Assembly: GCA_028554795.2 (NCBI GenBank)
Contig: CM068825.1
Location: 90,888,951-90,952,950, forward strand
Direction: 5' to 3'
Length of the DNA stretch: 64,000 bases
From: Sinohyriopsis cumingii
Lineage: Eukaryota > Mollusca > Bivalvia > Unionida > Unionidae
Positions 42,401 through 57,400 of the stretch are shown here, one piece after another (within the stretch, counting starts at the first letter, position 1; every line of letters starts with the position of its first letter). The position numbers were made by a program, and so were the translations under genes. The notes below the pieces were generated by a model. That model had not been told where the DNA came from. It saw only the letters and a program-made list of their open reading frames with translations, and did no database searches.

Positions 42401-45400
42401 TCCATTTAAATAAATACGGATATCGAGCTGTCTGTGAAACAATAAAGTCTACTAGATGAATCTAATCTAATGAGTGCTTGGATTGTCTCAACAAATATAG
42501 TTACATCAAGCACCCAAATGATCCATACTCCAACTTGCTAATATTCTGATTAGAACTCGATAAATTTAACTCACAATCAGTTCAGTTATGACCCTATTAT
42601 GTAATTGTTTTGAGCATTAAGTTGTGAAGGAAAATTACCGGGTTTTTCTCGACTTTCGTCAATATTTGCAAAATTCAAGGAATTTTCATGGTTGAGAAAA
42701 AAATTATCATTTCTCCCAACTTTCTGGTAGCGTGAGAACCATGTATCATTGGTAGTGATTGTAAGCATGTACTTTTTTCTTGCAAAAAGTAAACTTTCAT
42801 GGCACAATAAACGTATTCCAGTCACTTTGAAAAATGCAACAATCCATCAGATTCCAATGCTTTATTTAAGTTTGGTGCAGACTTCCTCTGACAAAAGGTG
42901 TTTCTATTGAAGACTGTAGTTGGCTTTCTTTGATGAATGATGCATGTGTTACTGAAGTAACAGCTAAAGGATAGCTAAGGGGGACGAAACAAATGCTTCT
43001 TTCTTATTGTGGTGTCAACCTCAAATAATTGTAGAACAATGATTGAGACAGATTTTTTTGTGTTGATTTTTTAGTATTTATAAAGAATGATCGGTGCTTC
43101 AAAGGCAAAAAGTTTTCCTTGAATTTGCAACAAAATTTATTTTTTCTGGGTTCTTTTCAAAATAAAAGGAATTAGCTGTCGTTTTGTCTATTGTAGCAGT
43201 TATTGTTCCTGCCTTCAAAGGTTGGTTGATTGTGGAGCGTCCCATGGACTATTGGTGTGTATCACAACATACTGTACTCAGACCAGATGTCAGTTTAAGC
43301 AGATTACGGTGGAACAATGCAGTGTTAAGATGACAGTGTATCCCCCAGGGGTGTAAAATTGAGGGTACAAAAAACCCCTAGGTGTCAAAACTGGGGGGTC
43401 AAATAATAAATGTGGGGGTCAAAAATGTACTGACAAATTTTCATACGACTCGTACTTTTTCAGCTTGAAATAGGATATTGCAACTTGCACAACATACTCT
43501 CTCTCTCTTTCTCTAAACATACAAATACACCAACATGCACAATTAACAAACAAATGCATTGTCCATTCAAAGAATAATTTTATTAGTTCATTTTTCTTTT
43601 AAGTCGTACTTTTAACAGTCTCCTCAACATTATTATAGCCCAACACATTACATATAAGCCAATACAAAATGCCAAATAAATCTTTTTAACCAAATGGGAG
43701 TTAATTTACGGTCTTTCATCAAATGTGTACTATCATAGGTTTCACTGTACTTCGTCCTAGAACACATTTATCCAAATATCAAGGAGGATGCGGATTCATC
43801 TTCTTTCTAATAAGTTACACTTGAACTTTAAGATCTTTATTTTATTGCAGTAAAATTTAAAAACCAACAAAATCTGCAATGACCCGCTGACTTTGTAATC
43901 CAAATAACGCATTTGTCTCTGCAAGTTTACTGATTTCTTTATTGTGAAATAATGTCTTAGGTTATAATGTGTTCTCCAGATATCTTATGGCGAACGAGGG
44001 CCTATTTTTAAAAATTCTAAAATCTTGTCACGAAAGGATTATTCACTTTTGCAGTCTTTGCAATCACGCGATCAGAAGTCACACCGGTAATCATAATGAA
44101 TATTCCAGTCAAGGGAATAATTTTCTCCATTTTTCATTAAAGTTAGATCCACATTTACTCTTCTGTGTTCTGCTTCTTTCACTTTCTTCGCTAATGCTTT
44201 TTAGTGCACGACGTTTTAATCTGGAGATCACTTTCTAGTGCAACGAGCCTTGATGTTAAATATCTAGAACAGCTTGCTGAGCTCGATGGAAATCACGAGA
44301 AGCTCATGAGATTAGGGGAAGCTACTCCGTCATAACATTGCCTATGCTAGTCTGGTTCATTGTTTTATATGTTCCCTGCGTTGCACTTTGCTATACGAAT
44401 AGAGGAGCGCAAGGCAGGGAGCAAACAAACCGGGAACCAGTCAATGCCTATACGCGAAGTATATACGATGCCATCCATCGTCCAATGCATTGGGTATTAA
44501 ATAAATCATGATCATATTATGAAAATCCTTTGCGTCAAAAAAAGCATGGTAACAAAATGTGTGCATCAATTTTCTCCAGCGTGCGTCCCTGACGCACAAA
44601 TGTGCGTAAAGGGAAACACAGAGATGATTTGTCAATATGAATAATGAATTATTTTATGTAACAATAGATTGATTTCAGTGCATTTTATATCAAGTTTGTG
44701 GTTTCCTTTCATGGTGCCTCTGAATTGCTCAACTTCAAACACAAGATACAAGTTTAAACAGCCAACAATGTCGCATAAATAAAATCACCACATGGTATAT
44801 CTTGTGTCCAAGAAGGAAGATAAAATCGCAATTTATGACATTGGCGAAGCCCAGCATGGTCCCTGAATAAACTCTTTCATGTTATTTTTCTTACTTTTAA
44901 AAAGACAAGAAATATTTATCATGCAAGAGAAAAATATATATACATGAAATTTCAGGAGCTTTACCACAATCATCTTATATTAGAATTCTTAAGCGATCAT
45001 CTCCCCAAAATGATAATAAACTTTTCACATGTTATTTATTTCTTGTATGATTAAGATACGTGTGTATGATATTTTGGGAGGCACGCCACTATCAGATTAC
45101 ATCCGAATTCGTGTTATAACAGAGTATGTTACTGCAGGGTCACACTACTTATATTTGGGTTGCGAGGCCTCTGTTTGTAGAAAATGTTCTACTCTGGACA
45201 AATAGAAGTAGTAAATGGAGTTTTTCACAGATTTGGCATCAACCCCTGTATCAAGAGGAGATCACTAACTGCCACCTATGTCAGCAAGTAACATTAAGCT
45301 ACTTAACTAAAAAGTTTAGTCTGGGAGGGCTGGAATTGTGAAGTGGTAGCTGTTCCTCAAAGGTACTATGATCAGGCAATGTATTTGAAGATGAAACCAA

Positions 45401-48400
45401 GGTACAGATAAACAACATGAATTTGATTGTATACCATTCCAACATGGTAGATGCAAAGTGGCATAAAACATGTAACTTGTAATTATTCCTTGTCATAAAA
45501 AAAAGGTCCAAAATGTTTCTAATTTCTTCCAGATTAAACCTCAGATTAAAGTGAGATCTGCCTAGATACCTGTTCCCTGCTTGAGTCTATTTCTATTGGG
45601 TATGGAGTCTCTGCTGTCCAGGACAGCAGCAGTGGCCTTTGCTTCTGGCAGATCTTGGGTTGATGGTCGATTCTCTTTGAGCTTTGCCACAGCTGCTTGG
45701 GATGGGGATGGGTAGACTGGAGAGGAATTACCCCCTGCCTCTACAAGGTTCTCCATAGACTCTGGAAGATCTTCACTCAGCTGGTAGAGATACAGCTTCC
45801 CCAGAGCTGAGCACACACATAGACGGTCCAAGCCTATAAACAGGTGAAGTATACAGTAAGCTCTGGAATTTTTCATAACCATGTATTAACAGCAAGGTTT
45901 TCAATAATTTAGCTTATTTTAAAAAATCATCAATATAATGATATAGTAAAATTCTGAACTTCCATGCATCAATATTGCACTGAATAAAAAGACATGACCA
46001 CATAACCACATCTGCTTCGTCTGAAAGGAAACAGCAATAAGCATTTGCTAAGTTCACGATTTGTTTAATTCATTTTGGTAAGTAATGTATTACATACAGA
46101 CATACTCATAAACTTTAGGTCACCTTACAGTTTCAAATTGTACAAAAAGACTTTCTTTTTTGTTTATAAAAAACTATGAACACAAAGTGCTATATACTGT
46201 ACATAAAATGCCTGCCAAAAGGGTCATGGTGAAGATACTTGACGTTTTAATCTTGGAATCATAGGGACTTCTTTTTCTCAAGAAAAAAAAGAACAAACCA
46301 AGGAAATTTAGAGAATGCATATTCAATAATATTCCAGCTGTCATGCAAAAGCTTATTTCCCTTGGTCAAATCACAGTGACCTTGACCTATAAAAATGAAT
46401 TAATACACTTCTTGGTATAACCAAAGGCAACAAATCTAAAAGTTTTGGCAAACATATATTTGGTCAAGTCCATGTTATTCCAAAGAAACTAACTTTCTCA
46501 CATATGACAATCTGGACCTTAGAGCTTGGCATCCCTAAATGAACAGCATTTTCTATACCTCATTTGACAACCCATTAGCAAAGGTTCATGAAGGTGTGTC
46601 ATGCAGTACTCAAATCATTTTGGTATGGTTGATCACGTACACCTTGGTCTTTGACCTTTTGACCCCAAAATCAAAAGGTTTTTATTGTGTTATTTTAGAG
46701 CAATGCACATGCAAAGTTAAGATATATAAACCTGATCTTGTTATTGCATGGAAACGCATCTGATTCTGTTAGTCCCAGTGATCTTGACTTTGAAACCCCA
46801 AATAAATATGGTTATAGTCTTCAATGGGGCAGACCAATTGGAAAATCTGGTAAAGTTATGTGAATTAGAACTTGAGTTAGTACATGGAAGCTAAGCTGTT
46901 AATAGATGGACAGTCATACATTAAATGCTCTGCTTTACAGTGGAAAAATAAAACTGAAAGCAGAGTTTGCATTATCTTTTTATATTCTCCAACAGCTGAA
47001 GAGCAAGGAAATGAAAAGGTTATAAAACAAGTCATCATTTTCTCTCACCTGAGCAATAGGTTACTCCAGTAAACCGGTCCTCTTCAGGAGGAGAAATTTC
47101 AGCCAAAACGGAAAAATTATTCACAGTATATACTGATAATTTTCCACTGGAAAATATCACAGCTATTAAACCTTGAAGTTCACTAGAGGAGTCACTTCCA
47201 ACTGGTTTCCTGGAAACTTCAAGGCTTTGACTAGTCTCCCCTTCAACTAAATCAGTCAACTCATCTTCTGACTGGTCACTGATGTCTTGAGGCAGTAACA
47301 CTGCAGTTTGGACAGAATCAGCAGACTCAAAACAATACACTGCTAAAGGACTCTCATTGATACTTGCATAGTGGCAGTCGGAGTCAAATTCCAATCTATA
47401 ACACAGAATTCCACCCCACTTGGATAAACTGCAAGAAGTTTTGCTAGTGCTGTCCACTGATGCATTCTCAGCACTTGCAGAATTCTCACAGCAGGTTGTG
47501 TACCCCTCCTCTGAAGTCTGGGAGGAATCAGAGATCACAGATACAAGAGAATCACTGGAGTCTAGAACTTTATTAGAAACTATTACTAATATATGGTGCC
47601 CATCTGGTGTTGGTAGAATCTGTCTCACTTCCATATCCTTGAAATGGAAAGCCTCTGGAAGTTCTACACACTGGAGAATTGTACCAGAACTGGGAATACT
47701 GGTAACTTTCCGTATTGCACCATCAACACAAGAGGTTTTACCCTGGCTCTCTTCATACCCTCCTTCCAAGGTAAATTTTGCCTCTGTTTGGCCACTTGTG
47801 CTCACCGAACTTGGACCTGGAGTGAATCCGATTATTTGAACATCCGGATCCGGATCAGAATAGTACATCTGGTCTAAAAGATCCCAGTCCTGATTCATTG
47901 TTAGGGCTCCAAGTGTTGGAACAATATTACTGGTACTTACAACAGGTTTTAATGAGTCTGTGCTGGCTAATTTTGTCAATTTTTTATTGTCCTCACAGAC
48001 TGACGTTACTAAAATGTATGGTAGAAATAAAGTAGCATTCAAAATCTCTTCCTCTGGGGAACACTTACACTGATCTGAATTATTTTCAGAGCTAATTATT
48101 ATCTGCAAGGAATGGTCTCCACTAACTACTTCATTTACTTTGTTCATTAACTGAACATCTGTAGTCCTTGAAGCTTCAGCATCATGCCTTGGTGCCTCTG
48201 AATTTATGGAAAGCTTTGACTTTCGGAGTGAAACTCCACAAATGAGAGTAGGTTGGGGAGTTGTCGCCACATTATCTTGCTTGGCCCCTTGTCGGGTGTG
48301 CTGCAATGTGCTTGTTCTACTTGTAATAAGCTTCTCAACCAAGCAGAGAGAACTTACTATTACATCTTCACAGGGTCGCTTCCACTTGCAGTTGGCATCT

Positions 48401-51400
48401 GAAAATACAGTGTGTACAGTTTTCATTACCATGGCATATTAATGCTATCAGAATCTACAGCAGCTGAATATGTAGTCTTTAACCCTGGTATTGTCGGTGC
48501 ACTAAAACACACCAGATACAATGCACTTAGTAATCTATGCAGCTGTAACATCAAATGAATGAAGAAAGACCGCATGAACCCCATTTTCAATAACTTTAAT
48601 TTTCTCAAAATGCTTTTTAACTTTAAATATTTTTAAACTTTACCTTTTAGGGGATAAAAAGCTCTGATTTGTTTCCATGACCCTGTCATCTGACCCCAAA
48701 TAACTCAAGGTAAGATGGGGCTGATTTATGGTATATCTTGTTTACCTTCAGCTCTTTCTCCAAATGTTATATATGTACATGTAAAAAACATCTCTTCCTA
48801 AAGCATGGATATAAAGAACTTAAAAAATTTGTTTTAAAGACTGGATCTGGATTTGGATTTTAACACAGCTTTAACAATTTTTCAGTCATATCACTACAAT
48901 GTTTGCAGCGTGACAGTTTTTTAGTGATGTCTAGCACTGGGGCATCATGCCGAGACATGTAGCATGATGTCACACCCCATCACATTAGCCTGACATCAGT
49001 CCTAACACTAACCTTTTAATGCTGAGTGCCTAGTGAGGCAGCTGTTAGTACCTTTTTTATAAGACTTTGATACAACTTTGCCAGGGTTCAAACCCCATGA
49101 CCTCGTGTATCCGAAGTGGACGCTCTAACCACTAGGCCACAGGAGCGCTCCAGTTTTAAAGACAGTTCGTAATGTCAGAGACCCCAACCCAATTTTTCAT
49201 CTGCTAATCAAGATGACAGGTGAAAGCAACATAATTCAAGTACGTAATGGGGTGTAGGGATGAACTTTCCATGTGGGTGAGGTTCCCATCTGCTCCAGGC
49301 TATATGACCCTTGACACCTGCTTTGACTGAAATTCAGGCATCAGTTATTAATATTCACATCCTATGTTTCCTTGTCCAGATATTGTATTTGTGTACTCAC
49401 ATACCTGCAAGCATGCTTTTCATATTTTTACTGCATTAGTTATATTATAACTTCTGAGATCTAAAAAGCACAAGTGTATCAATCTGCCAAATGAAGCTTA
49501 AATAGATTTACAATAGATCACAACAATTATTTATAGAAAATCCACAAGTACAAAATTTAATAAATCAACCAAGTTTACTTTATTTATTACATTATGAACC
49601 TTAAGCATATCTGGCCTACAAGTTTATAAAAATTTGTCTTTAACTTTTCAATGTTTGTAACACCAAAAGTTTGCCCTTTTCTTCTAGACAGCATTGCATT
49701 TGCGACATAAAACTGGCATTTCTCATTATTTGCCACACTAGTGCTGCCAGGTCTATTTAACTCATGTGCATTGTTACGTTTAGGTTCTTTTAAATAGTAA
49801 CAAGAAATAATTTATTTCCCTAGAAAAACAAGGTAAAACCGAGCATAAAATTATGGTTCTACACAACTACTCCAAAAATAATCCAAGAAGAATCCAAGAA
49901 TTGAAAAAAATAGAGGTCCTAATAATAAAAAGTCCTAATGAAACAGTTCAAATCCCAATGATATCCAAAATGGAAGGTGATGACATATGCTGTGGTCAGT
50001 GTCATACTGATGTGTCAACAGTTCTTTGTTGAATCACAGAAAATAATATTCCAGTGTTTGAATTCTTTGTAAATTTCGATAACTGTCCAAGTCCAAGAAT
50101 TAATTTAGAGCACAAGTATTTCCAGGGAAAAATAATCTCTTGGAATCAAAATAATTTGAAGAAAACAAAATAATTAGCAATCAAAAAAAAAAAAATGGTC
50201 ACAAAAGAAAACACTTTACTTCTCAAGTGTTAAGGCAAGAATAACTATTGTTTCTCAAAACATCAATAATAAATCTAGTTACAGCACAAAACAGATGCCC
50301 GGATGTGGATCACATGATCATGTTTTTGAACAACATAGCTTTTTACATGCTTAACATCACATACTCCCAGTATGGCCTTGACTAAAACCAATGATATTTA
50401 CTCTGGGAAAGAATAAATAAATTTTGTTTAAAAAAGTTGTTTACTTCAACTCTTACTGATTCTGAATCAAGGTCAGGAACTAGGTCAGCATTAGATACAA
50501 AGTTTCTATTATTAGGTGTTTAAGAAAAACAGTCAGATCAAACTGAAATTTCTGGAAAATGTCAAATCCAGTAAATAAAATTACATTACAATAGCATGTA
50601 ATGGAATTAAAAAAATTCTAACTAACAAACAAACAATTAAATTAAATCAAATATAAATTAAATCAAATATACATAACAGCATGCATGTGTCGTTGAATTT
50701 CTGCATTATGCAGTTAGACTCATCTTACAAGCAAGTATATAATAATCTTACAAGCAAGTATATATGGTATCTTGAATGATACGAGATTAATATACTGGTT
50801 ATACACCATCTACAAAATGACAAGACAACTTAACCTCATCAAATGACACAGTCTCTCCTTGATCAAAATGGCTTGTGAAATGCAGCCCAACATTTTAGAT
50901 CATAGGCTTGTTTAAACTAACTAATAAGCAAAAGAATACAGCATCAATAGTATTTGTATATTTATCATGAATAAATTAATGTCTCTCTTTCAAGTATCTA
51001 TTAATTTTTAATGTACATGTGAAGATTAGATTATGCACTAATAGAATGCAGACTTCTTATGCATACAATGTTTTCATTAATATCCATCTTAATATAGTGG
51101 ATGAAAATTTAGCAAATACAAAAATATAGAGGCAATCTAAGGAATGTAGACTAGTAACAGTCTGAAGGCCTAATTTTACCTTTAAAATTTAATGAAGATA
51201 TCTAAAGTAATAATAACTTTCAAAGGCCCAATTTTACCTTAAAATTTAATGACAAATAATATAGTAATAACAAGTCAAAGCCAGATTTTACATTCAAATT
51301 TAATGAAGATTAATAGACTAATAAGAAGTTTCAAGGTCTCTATGTGTGTGTATGTGAGATTTGGATTTTTAACATAGCTTTAACAATTTTTCAGTCATAT

Positions 51401-54400
51401 CGCTTCGATGTCTGCAGTGTGGCAGTCTATAGTGATGTCTAGCACCGGGGCATCATGCCGCAGACATGTAGCATGATGTCCCACCCAGTCACATTATCCT
51501 AACACCAGGCCAACCAGTCCTAACACTAACAACGCTGAGCACCAAGCGAGGGAGCTGTTAGTACCATTCTTGTAAGTCTTTGGTTAGACTCTGCCAGGGA
51601 TCGAACCCATGACCTCCTGCATCCAAGGCAGAAGCACTAACCACTAGGCCACAGAGCGGTTTCAAGGTCAGACTTTAACTTTACAATTTAAAGATTAATA
51701 CAGTGATACAAAGTCTGAAGGCCAGAATTTACATTTAGAATAATTGGAATAGTAATAACAAGTTTAAAATCCTGATTTTACATTTAAACTTTAATAATTA
51801 AAGAGTGGTAACAAGTCTGAAGGCCATATTTCCCTTTTAACACACAGTTCATAAAAACCGATTGTCACAACCATCCACCAATGAAATATTACCCATCAAC
51901 ATTTTGCAGTTTAAGACCATTTATACTACCAACAGTATAATCAGAACAGATTATGAAAGGAGTCAGATATGATCATATGTAAAATTTGAAAAAAGGAGAG
52001 AGACAAATATGTTTTCAAAATGAAATACATACAATCAGAAGGCTTTTTATTTTTACAATGACTAAATTACTTCCACAGACTATATGCACTAGTGCACAAA
52101 AGAAACTGATTTTAAAAAATGTTCAAGTACTTCCTGCATAATAATTTTTACAATAAAAAAAAAACTTATTCAAAAGAATCTTATTGCAAAAAGATGTGAA
52201 CCACTAGTGAGTGAGCATGCACACACACACAAACACAACATAAACTGAAAGGAAAAGGAACTGTTTATATTTACATTGCTTTCAATGAATAAAAGTGAAT
52301 GAAGATATGCACCAAAATTTGATTTGAATCCTTGAGGCAGTTTTAAAGATATGACCAATTAATTATGAACATTACAATTTTATAATTTTTCATCCTGCAG
52401 CAATCGTTTTTGTGCCATTTTGAAAGCATAGTCCTAGGGTTATAGGTTTTATGACCACCCAGGCTAGACATGGTCACCTGCCTCATCCTGTCTTGGGGAT
52501 AGCATTTTTGGGTCCATTTTCACCTGTACCATGCAGACAATATGTTGAAAGTGCCATGAAATGCCAGCCATTTTTTTTAATTAACAGTGAAATGGTAAGG
52601 TAAACATAAGCCCTTTATACTGCTTTATTGCTACCATTTCAGTCCCATAACCTTCAAATGGAGTAGATGTGCTCAACAGCTATCAGGCATTTAACAACTC
52701 TTAGCAGCAGCCATACTGGGTTCCAATTCTGATTTAGTGTCTTTAACTAAAGCTCTTTGATGGTGTGTACAGGTGTTTGTTACCTGGAGTGAGAAAGTCC
52801 ACTTCAGAAGCAGTATCATGCAGTCCTTCTGCTGACATGGCATCATTCCCTGTGGTGAAGGTGACAGGAGTAGAGGGTTCAGTTTTGACTGACATGGCAT
52901 CTGTGCTATCCACTCTGGGTAAAGAAGAAAAACAGGCAAATCATAACTTTTCAATTATCATTGTGAAAATATTGAGTGTGAGGATTCCGAAACTAAAATG
53001 ATGCTGCAAGCTAGTGGCTAAATCTGTACAGTCATATCATAGTTAATTTGGTTATCATTATTATCATTGCTGACAGTGATGCATACATTCTTCCATTCTA
53101 AAGAAAGAAAAATTGGTGTTCCTGTGTTATCTCAAATATTTGCAACATTTTTGTTTCCATGTTAAAATTAGTAACAATTTAATTGGATATTTAGGACTAA
53201 AAAGGGGATTCAAAGTTTCTAAATTCTTTATTGGACTTTTAAGACAATAAGTTGTTCACTTGATATTTTTATTATATTTACTTTATCAAAACATTCTTTA
53301 AACATATGACATAATTATTTGAAAAAGCTAAGGAACTTTCAATGTCTTTATTGAAGATAACTTCCAGTATAATTCCAGACAAAACTTCTAGATGATAACC
53401 ATGCAATATATCAGCAATAAATTGATAACATACCTGACATATTTCTAAATGTCATGCATGTTTTAACAGAGTGATTAAATGTGTCTTTAACGTAGCTTTA
53501 AACAATTTTTCAGTTATATTACCACGATGTCTGCAGTGTGGCAGTTTATAGTAATGTCTAGCACTGAGGCATCATGCAGCAGGCATGTAGCATAATGTCC
53601 CATAGAGTCACATTATCCTGACACCAGGCTGACCAGTCCTAACACTGACCTCTTAATGCTGAGCAGCTGTTTGTTCCCTTTTTGTAAGTCTTTGGTATGA
53701 CTCGGCTGGGGATTGAACCCACAACCTCCTGCATCCAAGGTGGACGCTTTGACTACTAAGCCACAAGAGCGGTTAGTGATTAAATGAAGGTTGCATTTCA
53801 ACAAGAGGCCCAAGTACGTTTAAAATTGTTCACCTGTTGACATCCGTCTAAAAGACAAATGCAGTCTGGATTGGAATCACACTTGCAAATGCTTTCTGTC
53901 AAATACTGAGTTTTTGATAAAAAGTCAGTTGAATGTTGTTTATTTTATGTAACGCTGCTTGTATTGGATGCCGTATCGTATGTGTGTAAAAAATGAAAGG
54001 CCTTTAAGCCAAAATGCCTTATTTCAAATTTGGTCAAAATCAGTTTAACAGTTTTTAAGAAGATGCTGTTTAAAGGATTTCTAATTTTAGTAACTGCAAA
54101 CAATATCTGAGGGCAGTACAGCACCATCTGATTCAAATTTAAAGGGCTTTCATGGACAGGAAGACGAAGTGAATTCTATATGCTGCCCAATTCTCACAAA
54201 ATGGATGTGATGGTAACTTGAGTTATAACACTGGTCAGATATGCTGAAATTAGTTGACATAACATACCTTCACCTCATTTTTTTCTCTATTAGACAAAGA
54301 AGCAAATAATTAAGCAATCTTATTATTTTAAAAATATATGTGCAACTACATTAATTTATTCTAATTTAACTGTCATATGGTGTTAAAAAAAATCATTCAT

Positions 54401-57400
54401 CAAGTTCTGTCATGCTGCAGTTAGTTCTCAGTAGGAATAAACTTATACAGTTATTCCAAAAGGGTGATGAGCAAGACAAATAATAAGCTGTGATTTCTAT
54501 GGAAATCAGCACAAGGTATGTTTCATAGAATGTGTGTATTATGACAATGACTGTACTGCAACATTGTGGCCTCATAAATCTATTAAAAACAATACAGATT
54601 TAAGGAATATGATGGAGGAAAGTTCTGTACCCTTCTGCACCCTGTGGAAATGAAGTGATGGGTTGTTTTTCAAGGCTGTCCGCAAACTTGCAGCTGCTAG
54701 TGCTGATGGGGTTATTATCCTTTTCCTGCTGCTGCTGATGATGCTGAGAGTGAGAAGGCATGTTGGAAGGACATCGTTCCACCTGCACACCAGTCTTCAG
54801 GGCCACAACTGTCTCAGAGGGATCCAAGCTGAACTGACTATACTTCTGTAGTGGACATAGTTTGAATACAGCATGTTAGCCATTGAGCATTGACATAAGA
54901 AAGTAATCTTTTTTCAAGAAATGTATCATAGTAAACAGTTGCTTCAAAGATGACAACACCAGAATAGCTGCAGCAAACAGTTTCAGCTGAGGAGCTTTGT
55001 AAACCTAGCAATGTTTCGTTCAAGCACCTTTTTTCTCAAACCTCTTACAAGGAACTGTTGAACTCTTTTTAAAAAATCACTACCTTTGTTCTGACATCTG
55101 ATAAATTTATTTCAAAGTCAATGTATCAAAAGGCATAATTCCATGTTACAACATGGCCCCATCCTGCACGAACCAAGTGCAGAAATACATGAAGCAGGGA
55201 AGCACATAATGTTATATTCCAAATATGTGTATGGTGTAAACTTGGTAAACAAACTTCTGAAATACTACAGCTATTGGTGACAGATGTACCACAAAGGCCA
55301 CACTAACTTAAAGTTGTGCTGGGAAACAAAGTTAACAGAATGAGCATTCAGAGGACATAACTACTCTCAATGCTGTGGAATGCTGGATTCCAACTCAATT
55401 ATGGCAATATCAAAATAAAGCTGCAGGTCAAATCTGATCGAAATCCAACATTAGGTAATGCAATGTGGCAGATTTAAAGTTTAGGAGTACAAGCAATACG
55501 AGTCATAACTCAAATGTCTAAGTGATAATGTGGAATGCTGGAAATTGAATTCATTTGATTTCAAGGCCTCATCAATAGAAAACTGCCTGCCAAATTTTGT
55601 ATAAATCCAAAAAGCCCTTGTAAAATAATACTGTAGTAACCAGAGGACATACAATTGGGTAGGGTATAACTCTTTTATATGTTGTGTAATACCAGAAATT
55701 GAACTAATTTAAGGTCTTATTAAAAGAATGGTGAACGCTAAATGTATTTGACTTAATATTACATACTTAAATTATGCTGAAGTCACAAAATTTATGAGGA
55801 TTTAAAATAAGAGGTTCAACTCCTTTAAATGATTATGTGAATGCTGAAACAAACTTTTTCAAGGTCTTAACAATATAAAATTTGGTCCAACTTTGGTTCA
55901 AATCCACCCACGGTCAAGTAATTCTTTATAAACCTAAATCAGTGGAGGGTGGAAATAGGCAATTAGTGGCCACAACTCCTTGCAATGGAATGATGGAAAT
56001 CAAACTCATTCAAGGTCTCATCAACATAAAGCCACATACCATATTTGCCTGAAATCCGAAAATCCCTGGTAAAGTCATCCTCAGGTAACCAAACATTCAG
56101 ATAACAGATAATCATGGGCATAAGTACTATAAATAATATCACTGAACATTGGAAATCAGATTTGTGCACGGTTTGATCAAAATAAAGTCATAAGTCAAAT
56201 TTAGTTGAAATCCAACACACTTTGGTATAGTTATGCTCTACAGTTATGCTGCAGGCATCAAAGTCAAGAGGATGGGGCAATCAAGGGACATAACACTTGT
56301 AGATGTCATCAAAGCACGATGAAAATGAAACTCTCCTCAATATAATGATGCATGTCAAATTTGGTTCAACTCCAACAAACTTGAGTAAAGTTATGCTATA
56401 GCAACCAATGTCAGGATGATGGGCAATCAAGAGATATAGCTCTTCCTCCCCTAATCAGTGCAGAACATTCAGCCAAGTCCAATACAGTGTCAGACCAATA
56501 ACAACAGGCAGGACAAATGTCTATGCATGCAAATCTTGTGCACACTAAGCAGGTGTGGTGAGTCTCCCATGGGGCCTTCTTGTGCCGAAGCTTTCCCACA
56601 CCATGCAACTTTATTATCTAAAATATAAATCTTTATACCAAAAAAAATAAAAAATACATCCGGGACCCAACAATGACAGATGATACTTAACCTAGCACTG
56701 GAACAATGAAGGGTGATACAATTTATAATGCAAAGAAAAGATAGCATTCAAATATAGCAGGCAGGAGATAGTTGTCTTATCTCGCATTCAGAGGTCCTAG
56801 GTTCGATACCAAGCAGAAACCGAGTATGGAGCGAATTACTGAAATTGCTTGTTTAGCACTAGGTTGGGAATAGTTGTAGTACTATTTGTGGTAATCAATG
56901 TTCCTCGTAATAATATACATATAAGTATATAGTCTTAAGAGTAATTCTCCTTAGGCCAGTGCTTGGAGTAATGCTATTTCACTCCCTTGTATAAATAAAA
57001 CCTAACCTTGCCAGTGCCAAGGTATCTTGGGATAAATAATGTATATATCTAAGTTTCTCGAGTGTCTGTACGTTCTAGTGCCGTATATGAATGGATACCA
57101 AAACATCATTTTTGTGATGTGGAGGTGGCCGTGGTAGTATGGCACTGGAACTTGCAGGCAGGCGATAGTTGTCTTATCTTGCATTCAGAGGTCCTAGGTT
57201 CAATACCAAGCAGAAACCCAGTATGGAGCGAATTATTAAAATTGCTTGTTTAGCGCTAGGGTGGGAATAGTTGTAGTGCTATTTGTGGTAATCTATGTCC
57301 CTAGATTCATCAACCATAGGGATTTTAATATACATACTTGTAATAATATATATATAAGTATATAGTCTTAAGAGTATTTCTCTTTAAACCAGTGGTTGGA

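Larger units (their letters stand above)
38292..45569 (-). other. BIRC6 intron between exons 5 and 6
   Basis: 7.3 kb. A 116-bp tandem duplication (39965-40195), a DIRS-like RT fragment with a nested SINE-2 (40300-41260), and possible hAT-like N-terminal remains (43850-44240). The stretches 38292-39880 and 41300-43300 show only AT-rich sequence to me. Confidence 0.75.
48399..52783 (-). other. BIRC6 intron between exons 3 and 4
   Basis: 4.4 kb. Two complete SINE-1 copies (48842-49152 and 51339-51658). A weak repeat of CAAGTCTGAAGGCC..ATTTTACATTTAAA words flanks the second (51120-51330 and 51660-51840). The rest is AT-rich. Confidence 0.75.

Noticed and set aside
47420-47877. Plus-strand open frames of 139 and 77 codons
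   Set aside because: They are shadows of the BIRC6 exon 4 coding strand; no domain and wrong strand.
52691-52954. 87-codon minus-strand frame across exon 3
   Set aside because: It runs through both splice sites and does not match the phases of its neighbours.
54572-54827. Alternative minus-strand frame through exon 2
   Set aside because: It gives a serine/leucine-rich peptide without similarity and does not chain in phase with exons 1 and 3.
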